NCBI GenBank assembly: GCA_020636955.1
Contig: JACJWY010000008.1
Span: forward strand, 1 to 64,000
Reading direction: 5' to 3'
Source of the DNA: Thermoleophilales bacterium
GTDB taxonomy: Bacteria; Actinomycetota; Thermoleophilia; Solirubrobacterales; 70-9
DNA length: 64,000 bases
Shown: one piece after another, positions 15,911 to 24,641 of the stretch
How positions within the stretch are numbered: position 1 is the first letter of the stretch
How the letters are laid out: every line of letters begins with the position of its first letter
The notes under the pieces: generated by a model
What the model saw: the letters and a program-made list of their open reading frames with translations, nothing else
Databases searched by the model: none
What the model was told of the DNA's origin: nothing
Made by a program: the position numbers and the translations under genes

Positions 15911-17359
15911 CTACCTGGCCAGGTATGGCGCGCGGTGAACCTCGAACAGGTTCGTACCGAGACCCATGTCCGAGAGACCGGCGACGATCGCGATCAGATC
16001 CCCCGGCGAGGCCGCCCCGAAACGAACCGCGTCATCGGCACATTCGTAGAGCAGGTTGCGGATCTCGGTGGTTTGATCGTTTACAACCGGTCTCACCCCG
16101 AAGATCAGCTTCAGCTGCCGCTGGGTGCGCAGACTGTGGGTCACGGCCAGCACCGGAACCCGGGGCCGATGGGCAGCAACAACCTTGGCCGTGCGCCCGG
16201 AAGCGGTCGGCACGACGATCGCCTGCAGGTTCAGGCGATATGCGGCGATCACCGCGGACTGCGTGACCGAATCGGAGACATCCTGATCATCCTGTGGGAC
16301 CCGGTTCATCACCCAGTCCCAATATGGCAGGTCGGTCTCGGTGCCCCGGGCAATCTGGTCCATCACCCGGACCGCTTCGACCGGGAACTCGCCAACCGCG
16401 GTTTCCTCGGAGAGCATGATCGCGTCGGTGCCGTCATAGATCGCGGTCGCGACATCGGTCACTTCGGCCCGGGTAGGACGCTTGGCGGAAACCATCGAGG
16501 CCAGCATCTGGGTCGCCGTGATCACCGTTTTCGAGGCCTGTCCTGCAGCGCGGATCAGGCTCTTCTGGAGCACCGGGACCTTGGAAAGCGGCACCTCGAT
16601 GCCCAGGTCACCGCGGGCAACCATGATTCCGCCGGTCGCCCTGTCAACGATTTCCTCGACCGCATCCGCGGCCTGGGGCTTCTCGATCTTGGCGATGATC
16701 GGGATGTCGGAGCGAAGTTCGCCCAGCTTTTCGAGCACCGGATCGAGATCCTCCGCCTTTCGCACAAAGGAAACCGCGATGTAGTCGAGCTGATTGGCAA
16801 CCGCGAATTCGACCCAGCGCAGGTCGTCCTCGGAAACCGAATCGAGTCCGGCCTCCACTCCGGGCAGATTCATTCCTTTATGGGACGAAAGCGGCCCACC
16901 GACCTCGACCTCACATTTGACTGTCCGCCCGTCGTTGGCGATGACCCGCAACCGGATCGACCCGTCCGCCAGGTACACGGTGTCTTCGACGCTCAGAGCG
17001 TGGGCCAGTTCCGGCCAGTCGACCGGAATCAGGGTCTCGGTGCCCGGTACGTCATCCGGGGTGATGGTGACGGTCGAACCGTGAACGATGTCGACAACGC
17101 CCTGCGGATACTCACCGACCCGGAGCTTCGGCCCGGGCAGGTCACCGAGGATCCCGACCTCCATGTCGATCCGCTCGGAGATCTCGCGGATGTCCTTGAT
17201 CACCCGTACGTGGGTCGGCCCGTCACCATGAGAGAAGTTGAGCCGGAACACGTCTACCCCGGCAATGATCATCTGTTCGAGCACGGGCGGATCCCAGGAA
17301 GCCGGGCCGACCGTGGCGACGATCTTCGTGCGACGGGTTTCTGAGTGGGTCTGGTTCAC
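15911..17359 (-). CDS. pyk: Pyruvate kinase
   Basis: 482 aa from the GTG at 17359 (VNQTHSETRRTKIVATVGPA); an upstream GTG at 17407 would add 16 residues with no family match or Shine-Dalgarno. Conserved blocks: TKIVATVGPAS, FRLNFSHGD, the catalytic Lys/Mg motif PIIAKIEKPQA, MVARGDLGIEVP, ITATQMLASM, and PTRAEVTDVATAIYDGTDAI. Converts phosphoenolpyruvate and ADP to pyruvate and ATP in the cytoplasm. Single-gene unit; the next gene downstream starts a separate regulon. Confidence 0.95.
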   Translation of the reverse strand: MNQTHSETRRTKIVATVGPASWDPPVLEQMIIAGVDVFRLNFSHGDGPTHVRVIKDIREISERIDMEVGILGDLPGPKLRVGEYPQGVVDIVHGSTVTITPDDVPGTETLIPVDWPELAHALSVEDTVYLADGSIRLRVIANDGRTVKCEVEVGGPLSSHKGMNLPGVEAGLDSVSEDDLRWVEFAVANQLDYIAVSFVRKAEDLDPVLEKLGELRSDIPIIAKIEKPQAADAVEEIVDRATGGIMVARGDLGIEVPLSKVPVLQKSLIRAAGQASKTVITATQMLASMVSAKRPTRAEVTDVATAIYDGTDAIMLSEETAVGEFPVEAVRVMDQIARGTETDLPYWDWVMNRVPQDDQDVSDSVTQSAVIAAYRLNLQAIVVPTASGRTAKVVAAHRPRVPVLAVTHSLRTQRQLKLIFGVRPVVNDQTTEIRNLLYECADDAVRFGAASPGDLIAIVAGLSDMGLGTNLFEVHRAPYLAR

Positions 17360-17569
17360 CCCTGCATCATGACGACCCGGCCTGCCGGCCCCGTAAACGG
17401 GTTTCACAACCGCAACTTGCCGGCCAGCTCCGAATGAATTCGAAGATCCGGTTTTCAGTTCGGAATCCGGGGTAAACGGAACTTCACGGCCTTGAATTCA
17501 CCGGAGCGTTCCCCCTACGAGACGGTGGATAGGCCTGGCGGTGAGTGCCTGCACCGTCATGGAAAGCGG

Positions 17570-17600
17570 AAAGCCCGCCCCGATGACCGGGGCGGGCTTT
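17570..17600 (-). terminator. Strong GC hairpin after the penicillin-acylase gene
   Basis: AAAGCCCGCCCC and GGGGCGGGCTTT form a perfect 12-bp stem with a 7-base loop, starting 24 bases after the stop at 17625. The stem ends in A/T pairs, so it could serve either strand, but only the minus-strand gene ends here. No long T run follows. Confidence 0.7.
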
Positions 17601-17624
17601 CCCGTTACTGCGCCTGCTTTGCGT

Positions 17625-20102
17625 CTAGCGGTGACCGTTGAAGGAGATCACCTGCTGGATCCCGGACGGCCGGTTCGTATACCGCATGGTGATCAGCGGA
17701 GCCGGACCGAACTTGATCTGCTCGCGGGTGGCGTCGGAGTGCCAGTCGGCCGGATTCGACGAACCCTGGTCGGCGGCGAGTTCCGTGCCGGCGGCGGCGA
17801 TCGCGTTCCAGACCGCGGTCTGGCAGGCGGACTTCTTGCCGTGTCCGCAGTACTTGACCCGGAAGGGACTCTTCACCTTCTGGCCGAGCAGGGAGCGGAT
17901 ATCCCGGTCGAAGTACTGGTACCAGCCCGAGTACTGACCGCTCGGGGGCAGATCGAACCGCGAGAAGAGCGAATTGAGCTCATCCAGCTGTGATCCGAGC
18001 ACCGGCTTCATGAACGCGTCGGCGATCTTCGGCCAGGCGGCGTCCAGAGAAGCAGCGCCGGGAGCGTCGATCTTGCCGTCGAGATTGCGGTCCAGGCGGC
18101 TGCCACCCTTGTCATGCCAGGCGACCATCTGGTTCAGCATCTCGCGGGCCTGACTGCTCGGGGCCTTCGAGCCCTTGAGCAGCTTGGCCATCAGCGGCAC
18201 CGTGAAGATGGCGCGGACATCCTGGGTCGCGCCGGCATTCATCGCCGAGACGACCTGGGCCATGTTCAGCTTGCCTTTCTTCTTGCCGTTCTTGATCTTG
18301 TTCCGGTTCAGCATCCGGGTCAGGAGGTTGACCCGCTGGACCGAACCGGCGCGGCCCCATTCGTCATCGGCGGAGCCGAATCCGTGGGCGACGCTGTTGT
18401 TCCAGTTGACCATCATTCCCGACTTCGGGTTCTTGCCGTGCGGATGGCCGCTCTTGGAAAGGAAGCCCTTCCACTCGTACTGGCCGGTGCCCTTGGTCGG
18501 CAGGCCGGGATCGACCCGCTTGTCACGGATCGGCAGCTTGCCGCTGGTGTAGAGGGCGACGTTCTTGTTGTCGATGTAAAACGAGTTGAAGGTCTGCGGA
18601 GTCTTCGAGGCAGCCTCGAAGAAGGACTTCGGACCCTTCACCGACCCGTTCGAGAGTCGACGGTTGAACAGCAGGTCGAGCACGTCCTTGCCACGGCTCG
18701 AACGCTTCGAACTGATCGCAACCTTCTTGCCCTTGACCGTCGCATAACCGACGACCGGTCCGTGGACGGTGGTCTTGTACGAAACCTGCTTGCCGTTCAG
18801 CGTGCCGGCGTTGAAGGTGGCCATGTTGCGGCATTCACCCTTGTACATGTACTTGGTGTCGCTGCCACCACAGAGGGTTTCGGCGAACTGGTCGATCACA
18901 TCGCCGCTGGCCGAAGTCAGCGTGGTCGCGAAGTCCTGGCCACGGCCGATCAGCAGGTAACCGGGGAACGGGGCCGAGGTGGCACCACGCCACTTCAGAT
19001 GCGGGGCGTTCATGTCGATCTCGTAGGTGAGGCCGGGCGCGAAGTAGCCGATCTGCGGTCCGCCGACCATCAGCGGACGGCCGGTGGCCGACTTCTTCTT
19101 CGTGATCATCAGCGTGTTCGAGGCCTGGTGACGCGGCTCGAGTGCATTGGCGCTGCGCTCGGCGCTCAGCGACTCGCCCTGGACCACGTTGACCGGGGTG
19201 TAGCTGCCCGGGTCGAGGATGACGCTGCCCTTGCGGCTCTTCTTCGGCAGCTGCTCATACGGGAACTTGCCGTCGATCGAGGTCGGGCTCTCTGGGTTGG
19301 TGTGCTGGCGCAAATCGTTGAAGACCTTCCAGCCCTTCTTCGCGCCGAGGCGCTTGATCAGGCCGCCGAGGAACTGCGACCGTCGGGCCTCGTCGCCGCC
19401 GCCCTCGCCGAGGAACTGGTCCTTCAGGGCGTTCACCGCGTAGACGTCATTGCGAGTCCACGGGGCGCTGGGTGATCCGGTGTGGCTGAGGTAGGCGTTG
19501 ATGCCCTTGATGTAGGTGTCGATGTCGCTCAGGACGGCCTTGCCTTCCTTGCCGGCTGCCTTCAGGGCATCGGTCTGCTTGGCCACTGCCGCCTCGGTCT
19601 GGGCGCTCGGCTGGAAATTCTGCAGGCTGGAGACCAGGCTGATCGCGCTGAGCCCCGGTGCGTCAATCGCGGCGACCCGGGCGTTGTAGCGGGCCTGCTG
19701 CAGCAGCAGTCCGCGGTCTTCGGCTGCGATCCAGCCGGCCGCCCAGATGCCACCGTTGTAGGTCTCGGAAATCACATGCGGAACGCCGTACTTGTCACGC
19801 TTGATGGTCACGCCGTCCCTGGGAACCGATTCGATCGTGAACGGACCGTCGGTGGTCGCTCCGAGCTTCTCGGACTTGAAGTATTTGTTGATGTCCGCGT
19901 TGGTGACCTTGTTGAAAAGCGGGGTCAGCGCGTCGTACATCACGGCCTGGGTCGGATCAATCGGCAGCGAGCCCTTCTGGCCCGAGGGAATGATGTTGCG
20001 CGCGATCGCGGAATAGTCCTTGGGAGCTGCGTTCGCGGCCGGCACGGCGAGGCCGAGGACGCTCAAGAGCAGCAACGCCAGGTAGGCGCTCTTTCGAAGC
20101 AT
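17625..20102 (-). CDS. Secreted penicillin acylase-family (Ntn) amidohydrolase
   Basis: 825 aa. Signal peptide: positively charged start, LALLLLSVLGLAV, cleavage after ANA. The precursor layout is alpha chain, spacer, then beta chain beginning at Ser328 in HQASNTLMITKK, the expected N-terminal nucleophile freed by autoproteolysis. Family blocks include RDKYGVPHV, GWIAAEDR, GRPLMVGGPQIGYFAPG, and an Asn in VNWNNSVAHG that fits the oxyanion Asn. Members hydrolyse penicillins, acyl-homoserine lactones, aculeacin or other N-acyl compounds outside the cytoplasm; a quorum-quenching role is possible but not shown. Lone transcription unit with its own promoter candidate and terminator. Confidence 0.9.
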   Translation of the reverse strand: MLRKSAYLALLLLSVLGLAVPAANAAPKDYSAIARNIIPSGQKGSLPIDPTQAVMYDALTPLFNKVTNADINKYFKSEKLGATTDGPFTIESVPRDGVTIKRDKYGVPHVISETYNGGIWAAGWIAAEDRGLLLQQARYNARVAAIDAPGLSAISLVSSLQNFQPSAQTEAAVAKQTDALKAAGKEGKAVLSDIDTYIKGINAYLSHTGSPSAPWTRNDVYAVNALKDQFLGEGGGDEARRSQFLGGLIKRLGAKKGWKVFNDLRQHTNPESPTSIDGKFPYEQLPKKSRKGSVILDPGSYTPVNVVQGESLSAERSANALEPRHQASNTLMITKKKSATGRPLMVGGPQIGYFAPGLTYEIDMNAPHLKWRGATSAPFPGYLLIGRGQDFATTLTSASGDVIDQFAETLCGGSDTKYMYKGECRNMATFNAGTLNGKQVSYKTTVHGPVVGYATVKGKKVAISSKRSSRGKDVLDLLFNRRLSNGSVKGPKSFFEAASKTPQTFNSFYIDNKNVALYTSGKLPIRDKRVDPGLPTKGTGQYEWKGFLSKSGHPHGKNPKSGMMVNWNNSVAHGFGSADDEWGRAGSVQRVNLLTRMLNRNKIKNGKKKGKLNMAQVVSAMNAGATQDVRAIFTVPLMAKLLKGSKAPSSQAREMLNQMVAWHDKGGSRLDRNLDGKIDAPGAASLDAAWPKIADAFMKPVLGSQLDELNSLFSRFDLPPSGQYSGWYQYFDRDIRSLLGQKVKSPFRVKYCGHGKKSACQTAVWNAIAAAGTELAADQGSSNPADWHSDATREQIKFGPAPLITMRYTNRPSGIQQVISFNGHR

Positions 20103-20181
20103 GAAGTTCTCTCCTTGGGGCCCGGACTGGAGGGCGGCAACCGGCGTCGCCAGGCAGACCGGGTGGTCATGGGTTGATTAC

Positions 20182-20208
20182 AAGCTACTTGAAACGAACA
20201 CGTGTCAA
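20182..20208 (-). promoter_or_regulatory. Putative promoter of the penicillin-acylase gene
   Basis: On the minus strand a consensus TTGACA (20208-20203) is followed after 20 bases by TGTAAT. The spacing is longer than ideal, so the -35 is more convincing than the -10. It lies 80-100 bases upstream of the start at 20102. Confidence 0.35.
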
Positions 20209-20275
20209 TCCCGATGGATGCGGTGTCGGGGCGGAATCGGCGTGAGGGGTTCGAATCCGTAGAATCGGGCGGCCC

Positions 20276-20365
20276 GGAGAGGTGGCCGAGTGGCTGAAGG
20301 CGCTCCCCTGCTAAGGGAGTATGCGGTTTATAGCCGTATCGAGGGTTCGAATCCCTCCCTCTCCG
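20276..20365 (+). tRNA. tRNA-Ser (anticodon GCT)
   Basis: 90 nt. Acceptor GGAGAGG pairs with CCTCTCC (20358-20364), discriminator G. The anticodon arm CCCCTGCTAAGGGAG gives anticodon GCT. A long variable arm (class II) and the T arm GGTTCGAATCC are present. CCA is not encoded. Confidence 0.95.
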
Positions 20366-20379
20366 CCTAGACTTTCCGC

Positions 20380-21207
20380 ATGGCACTCGAGGAGGAGCGC
20401 TTCGATGGAGGCTCGACGGGCATCGCCTGGCGGCGGCTTGGCGAAGGGCCTCCCCTTCTTCTGATCAACGGTTACGCGGCGACCAAGGACGACTGGGATC
20501 CGGCTTTTCTGGGCGGCCTGGCGGCTCGCTCGACCGTCATCTGTCCCGACAACCGCGGGATCGGCGAATCGGCCCGCGGGGTTCACGAGGTGACGATCGG
20601 ATCGATGGCAACCGACCTGGTCTCTCTGCTCGACGACCTGAGGATCAGGGAAGTGGATGTTGCCGGCTGGTCGATGGGCGGCTTCATCGCCCAGAAACTG
20701 GTCACCTGGATTCCCGACCGGGTCAAGTCCCTGACCCTGCTTGCGACCGACACCGGTGGCACCCGCGCCCATCGCCGCAGCCCCGAAGTCGATGCCGAGC
20801 TGACCGACAGGACCGGCAGCCCCGAGGAACAGGCAGACCGGCTAATCGACCTGCTTTTCCCTGCCGGGTTCGCGGCCCAGGTGAAATCCGGCGCGAGCGA
20901 GATCGTCGCTGCGGCCCGCGCCCGGCTCGACCCCGAAGTGCTGGCAGAGCAGGAACAGGCGATGGCCGACTGGTACGGACCTTCCGTGCCGCCGATCGAC
21001 CGGATCTCGGAGCTCGCCCGGAAAGGCCTGCCGGTTCTGATCGCCCACGGACTCGACGACCGGGTGATCCCGGCCCGCAACAGCCGGGTGCTCTCCGGCG
21101 CACTCGAGGATGCGTGGCTGGCCCGTTTCCCGGGCGGCGGTCACGCCTTCATGGCGCAGGAACCGGAGCGACTCAGCAGCCTGATGTCGCTGTTTCTGGC
21201 CCGGTGA
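20380..21207 (+). CDS. Alpha/beta-hydrolase fold protein
   Basis: 275 aa. Nucleophile elbow GWSMGG (Ser near residue 97), acid in HGLDDRVIP, and catalytic His in GGGHAFM, in the standard order. The oxyanion region is LLINGYAATKDDW. No signal peptide, so cytoplasmic. Resembles the 3-oxoadipate enol-lactonase/haloperoxidase-like branch, but substrate cannot be inferred. It starts 15 bases after tRNA-Ser(GCT) and is followed 39 bases later by the PLP enzyme gene. Confidence 0.85.
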   Translation: MALEEERFDGGSTGIAWRRLGEGPPLLLINGYAATKDDWDPAFLGGLAARSTVICPDNRGIGESARGVHEVTIGSMATDLVSLLDDLRIREVDVAGWSMGGFIAQKLVTWIPDRVKSLTLLATDTGGTRAHRRSPEVDAELTDRTGSPEEQADRLIDLLFPAGFAAQVKSGASEIVAAARARLDPEVLAEQEQAMADWYGPSVPPIDRISELARKGLPVLIAHGLDDRVIPARNSRVLSGALEDAWLARFPGGGHAFMAQEPERLSSLMSLFLAR

Positions 21208-21246
21208 GCCGGCGAAGGTTCCGCGGGCGGCTCTAGCCTTTTACTA

Positions 21247-22458
21247 ATGGATCAGCCAGGCACGCGAACCCATAAAGAGCTGGAAGAGATCTTCGGCGAG
21301 GTCGAAGCCCCCTTCGCTTTCGTCGACCTCGACGCAATGTGGGCGAACGGCGACTCGATGCTTGAGCGGGCCGGTGACAAGCCGATCCGGGTGGCGACCA
21401 AGTCACTGCGCTGCCGGCCGCTGATCGAGCAGGTCCTTGACCGCAGCGATCGGTTTCAGGGCCTGATGAGCTTCACCCTGCCGGAGACCCTGTGGCTTGC
21501 CGAACGCGGGATGGAAAATCTTCTGCTCGCCTACCCGACCACCAACCTGGAAGCGCTCAGCGAACTCGCGCTCCGGTCGGTGGCGCTTCAGGGAGCTTCC
21601 CCGGTCCTGATGGTCGATTGCGTCGAGCACCTCGACCTGATCGAGTCGGTGCTGGGCGCCCAGGCTTCACCGGTCCGGCTCTGTCTGGAGCTGGACGCCG
21701 CCCTATGGGCATTCGGCGGAAGGGTCAAAGCGGGCACTCTCCGGTCCCCGATCCACTCGCCGGAGGATGCCGTCGCCCTGGCCGAGGAGATCGGCCGTCG
21801 CGACAAACTGGAACTGGTCGGGCTGATGGCCTATGAAGGCCAGATCGCCGGCCTCGGTGACCGGATTCCGGGCCGGCCCTTCCGTTCCCGGGCGATTCGC
21901 TCGATGCAGAAGAAGTCCCGGGCCGAGATCGCCGAGCGGCGAGCCGAGACCGTGGCAAAGCTTCGCGAGATCGCGCCCCTCGAAATCGTCAACGGTGGCG
22001 GCACCGGTTCGCTCGATTCGACCTCGACCGAGGAGGCGGTGACGGAGGTGGCGGCGGGTTCGGGGTTCTTCGCGCCGGGGCTCTTTGACCACTATTCCCG
22101 GTTCAGCCTGCAACCCGCGGCGGGGTTCGCCCTGCCGGTGGTGCGGCGGCCGGAGCCTCGCGTGGTCACGGCCCTGGGCGGCGGTTACCTGGCCTCGGGG
22201 CCGATCAACCCGGAACGCATGCCAATTCCCTGGTTGCCGAAGGGACTCGAATTTGAAAAGGACGAGGGCGCAGGTGAAGTCCAGACCCCTCTGGTCGGCG
22301 ACGCCGCCGCTTCACTGAAGATCGGCGACCACGTCTATCTGCGCCACGCCAAAGCCGGTGAGCTCTGCGAGAGATTCGAGTCACTGATCCTGATCGAGGG
22401 CAACGAGATCGTCGACGAGGTCCCGACCTACCGGGGCGAAGGCCAGACCTTCCTCTAG
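21247..22458 (+). CDS. PLP-dependent amino acid deaminase/aldolase (alanine racemase N-domain, DSD1-like)
   Basis: 403 aa. The N-terminal barrel begins FAFVDLDAMWANGD; the PLP Lys is in RVATKSLRC (near residue 51). Further blocks: SFTLPETLWLAERGMENLL, LELDAALWAFG, GLMAYEGQIAG, EIVNGGGTGSL and the C-terminal IGDHVYLRHAKAGELCERF with His and Cys that hold a metal in D-serine dehydratase and D-threonine aldolase relatives. It probably acts on a D- or beta-hydroxy amino acid. In other actinobacteria I recall relatives near arabinono-lactone oxidase-like genes; such a gene occurs at 24642. Confidence 0.82.
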   Translation: MDQPGTRTHKELEEIFGEVEAPFAFVDLDAMWANGDSMLERAGDKPIRVATKSLRCRPLIEQVLDRSDRFQGLMSFTLPETLWLAERGMENLLLAYPTTNLEALSELALRSVALQGASPVLMVDCVEHLDLIESVLGAQASPVRLCLELDAALWAFGGRVKAGTLRSPIHSPEDAVALAEEIGRRDKLELVGLMAYEGQIAGLGDRIPGRPFRSRAIRSMQKKSRAEIAERRAETVAKLREIAPLEIVNGGGTGSLDSTSTEEAVTEVAAGSGFFAPGLFDHYSRFSLQPAAGFALPVVRRPEPRVVTALGGGYLASGPINPERMPIPWLPKGLEFEKDEGAGEVQTPLVGDAAASLKIGDHVYLRHAKAGELCERFESLILIEGNEIVDEVPTYRGEGQTFL

Positions 22459-22479
22459 GACAGCCCCGCCTGGACGAGG

Positions 22480-23085
22480 TCAGTTGACCGGGGGGCGAAA
22501 GGCGTCGACCACCAGGTCGGTGTGGCGTCGCCAGACCCCGGGATCCTTTTCCCCGGCATCTCCGAGAGTCCGGCAGACCCCGCCGAAGAGAGTCCAGATC
22601 TCGTCCACCTTCGCGTCCTTGCGGATCGCACCCTCCCGCTTCGCCTTGCGAACCAGCCGGGTCATGTGATCCTTCACCCTGGCCTTGGTCTCGTCCAACT
22701 CGGTCGACTTTCCCGGCCAGTAGATGCCCGCAGGAAAGGTCAGGTCGCTGGCCCGGGCAGCGGCCTTGCGCATCGCCTCCCGAAAGGCCGCACCGGGATC
22801 TTCGCTCTCAAGCGCTTCGAGGATGTCCTCGTCGAAACGGTTCAAACGGCGGATCAGGATCGCCGCAACGAGATCGTCCTTGGTTTCGAAGTTTCGGTAG
22901 ACCGTGCCCTTGCCCACCCCGGCCCGGACGGCGATCTCGGGGATGCCCGCCTCGACCCCACGCTCGGCGAAAACCTGCTCGGCAGCGGCGATCACCTTCT
23001 CCCGGTTGCGGACCGCGTCAGCCCGGCGCGGACCTTCGGCGCCCTCGGTCTCCCGAACTGGAACTTCGGCGTCGACGGCATTCAT
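22480..23085 (-). CDS. TetR-family transcriptional regulator
   Basis: 201 aa. N-terminal helix-turn-helix (residues about 22-68): NREKVIAAAEQVFAERGVEA, then AVRAGVGKGTVYRNFETKDD. The C-terminal ligand domain is divergent as usual. Its start overlaps the MFS exporter stop by 4 bases, so regulator and pump are one operon. The paired palindromes at 24594-24641 in front of the pump gene are the probable operators. Confidence 0.92.
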   Translation of the reverse strand: MNAVDAEVPVRETEGAEGPRRADAVRNREKVIAAAEQVFAERGVEAGIPEIAVRAGVGKGTVYRNFETKDDLVAAILIRRLNRFDEDILEALESEDPGAAFREAMRKAAARASDLTFPAGIYWPGKSTELDETKARVKDHMTRLVRKAKREGAIRKDAKVDEIWTLFGGVCRTLGDAGEKDPGVWRRHTDLVVDAFRPPVN

Positions 23086-24602
23086 CGTTCGTCCGCCGCC
23101 AGCGCGGGTTCGGGGAGGATGCTCGCCGCACCCATCTCCTCGGTCACGATTGCATGGCGATGGCCGGAGCGGGGGATCAGCAGGGCCAGCAGACCGGCGA
23201 AGATCGAGACTCCGGCGCCGACCAGGAAAGCGGTGCGAAACCCCTCGCTGGTCGGGAAGCCGGTAGCAACGAGGATCGTGCCGGTCAGGATCGAGGCGGT
23301 CACCTGGGAACCCAGCGAAGAGCCGACCGAGCGGATCAGGGTGTTGAAGCCAGTCGCTTCACCGGTGCGCTCGGGCGGAACCGCTTCCATGATCAGGTTG
23401 GGCATCGCCGCGTAGGCCAGGCCGACTCCGATCGAGGAGAGCACATTCCAGAGCACGATCGAAAGCGCCGAGCCGTGATCGAGCCCTAGCCCTACCAGTC
23501 CGATCCCGCTGATCAGTCCGCCGAGAGCGAGCGGCAGCTTGTTGCCGAATCTGGCTCCGAGCTGGCCGGAAAGCGGGCCGGCAAAAAGCATCATCAGCGC
23601 CGCCGGAAGCATCACCAGTCCGGCCTGCGTTGCCGAAAACCCGAACCCGTAACCAGTCGATTCGGGTGATTCGACCAACTGCGGGATCAGGATGAACGAG
23701 GCAAACATGCCGAAACCAATCAGCAGGGTGGCGATGTTGGTCATCGCCACGCTCGGTTCGGCCAGCAGGGAGACGTCGGCCAGAGGGTCCCTGGTGCGCT
23801 TCTGGAGCCAGACCCAGAAAGCGAGAACCACCATCCCGGCGATGATCAGCCCGATGGTCCTGGTGCTGGTCCAGCCCCAGTTGTTGGCTTCCGAGATCGC
23901 GTACATCGGCACCGAAAGGCCGACCGCCAGCACCGCTGCGCCCCGGTAGTCCACCCGGGCGGGGGTGCGGTTGGGAGATTCGGGCACGAAGATCAGCGCC
24001 GCCAATGCGGCGAAGACTGCCATCACCGCCCCGAGCCAGAAGATCCAGTGATACGAGGCGTTGTCAACGATAAGCCCGCCGACCACCAGCCCGATACCGC
24101 CCCCGATGCCTAGGGTCGCGGACATCAATCCGACCGAGGCGGAAACACGGTCGGCCGGGAACTCGTCGCGGATGATCCCGAAACAGAGCGGGAAGATTCC
24201 GCCGCCGACGCCCTGAAGAATGCGGCCCGCGACGATGGCGGGGACGCTGTCTCCGAGGGCCGAGACGATGGAGCCGGCGGCGAAGATTGAAAGGGCGATA
24301 ACGAGCAGTCGGCGCTTGCCGAACATGTCTCCGAGCCGCCCGAAGATCGGGGTGAAGATGGCGGCCGAGATCAGGTAACCGGTGAGCACCCAGGCAATCC
24401 CGGTTGCATCGGTGTTGAACTCCTTCATCAGCTCGGCCAGGGCCGGGATCAGCGTGGTCTGGGCGAGCGCAAAGGAAAGCGCCGCCAGGCTGAGGATCAG
24501 CAGAGTGCGGGTCGGGTGGGGACGGTCACTGCCGACGGCCCCTCCGGCTGACGAGAATTCAGCGGACGAAGATTCGGATGAGGATTCACTAAACGGACTC
24601 AC
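23082..24602 (-). CDS. MFS drug exporter, DHA2/EmrB-QacA type
   Basis: 506 aa with about 14 hydrophobic segments, the DHA2 topology. N-terminal half: ALSFALAQTTLIPALAELMK, motif A GRLGDMFGKRRLLV, and GRILQGVGGGIFPL. Start is a GTG at 24602; the first 30 residues are Ser/Glu-rich and probably cytoplasmic. Exports toxic organic compounds by proton antiport. Cotranscribed with its likely TetR repressor. Confidence 0.9.
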   Translation of the reverse strand: MSPFSESSSESSSAEFSSAGGAVGSDRPHPTRTLLILSLAALSFALAQTTLIPALAELMKEFNTDATGIAWVLTGYLISAAIFTPIFGRLGDMFGKRRLLVIALSIFAAGSIVSALGDSVPAIVAGRILQGVGGGIFPLCFGIIRDEFPADRVSASVGLMSATLGIGGGIGLVVGGLIVDNASYHWIFWLGAVMAVFAALAALIFVPESPNRTPARVDYRGAAVLAVGLSVPMYAISEANNWGWTSTRTIGLIIAGMVVLAFWVWLQKRTRDPLADVSLLAEPSVAMTNIATLLIGFGMFASFILIPQLVESPESTGYGFGFSATQAGLVMLPAALMMLFAGPLSGQLGARFGNKLPLALGGLISGIGLVGLGLDHGSALSIVLWNVLSSIGVGLAYAAMPNLIMEAVPPERTGEATGFNTLIRSVGSSLGSQVTASILTGTILVATGFPTSEGFRTAFLVGAGVSIFAGLLALLIPRSGHRHAIVTEEMGAASILPEPALAADER

Positions 24603-24641
24603 TGGTCCGGATAGTAACAGCCAACCGGACCCACGGGTCCG
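24594..24641. promoter_or_regulatory. Twin TetR-type operators at the exporter promoter
   Basis: Two copies of a 16-bp palindrome, CGGACTCACTGGTCCG (24594-24609) and CGGACCCACGGGTCCG (24626-24641), have centres 32 bases apart, about three helical turns. They share CGGAC-N6-GTCCG. The first covers the GTG start of the MFS gene and the second the end of the upstream gene. This fits dimers of the TetR protein blocking transcription of its own operon. Confidence 0.6.
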
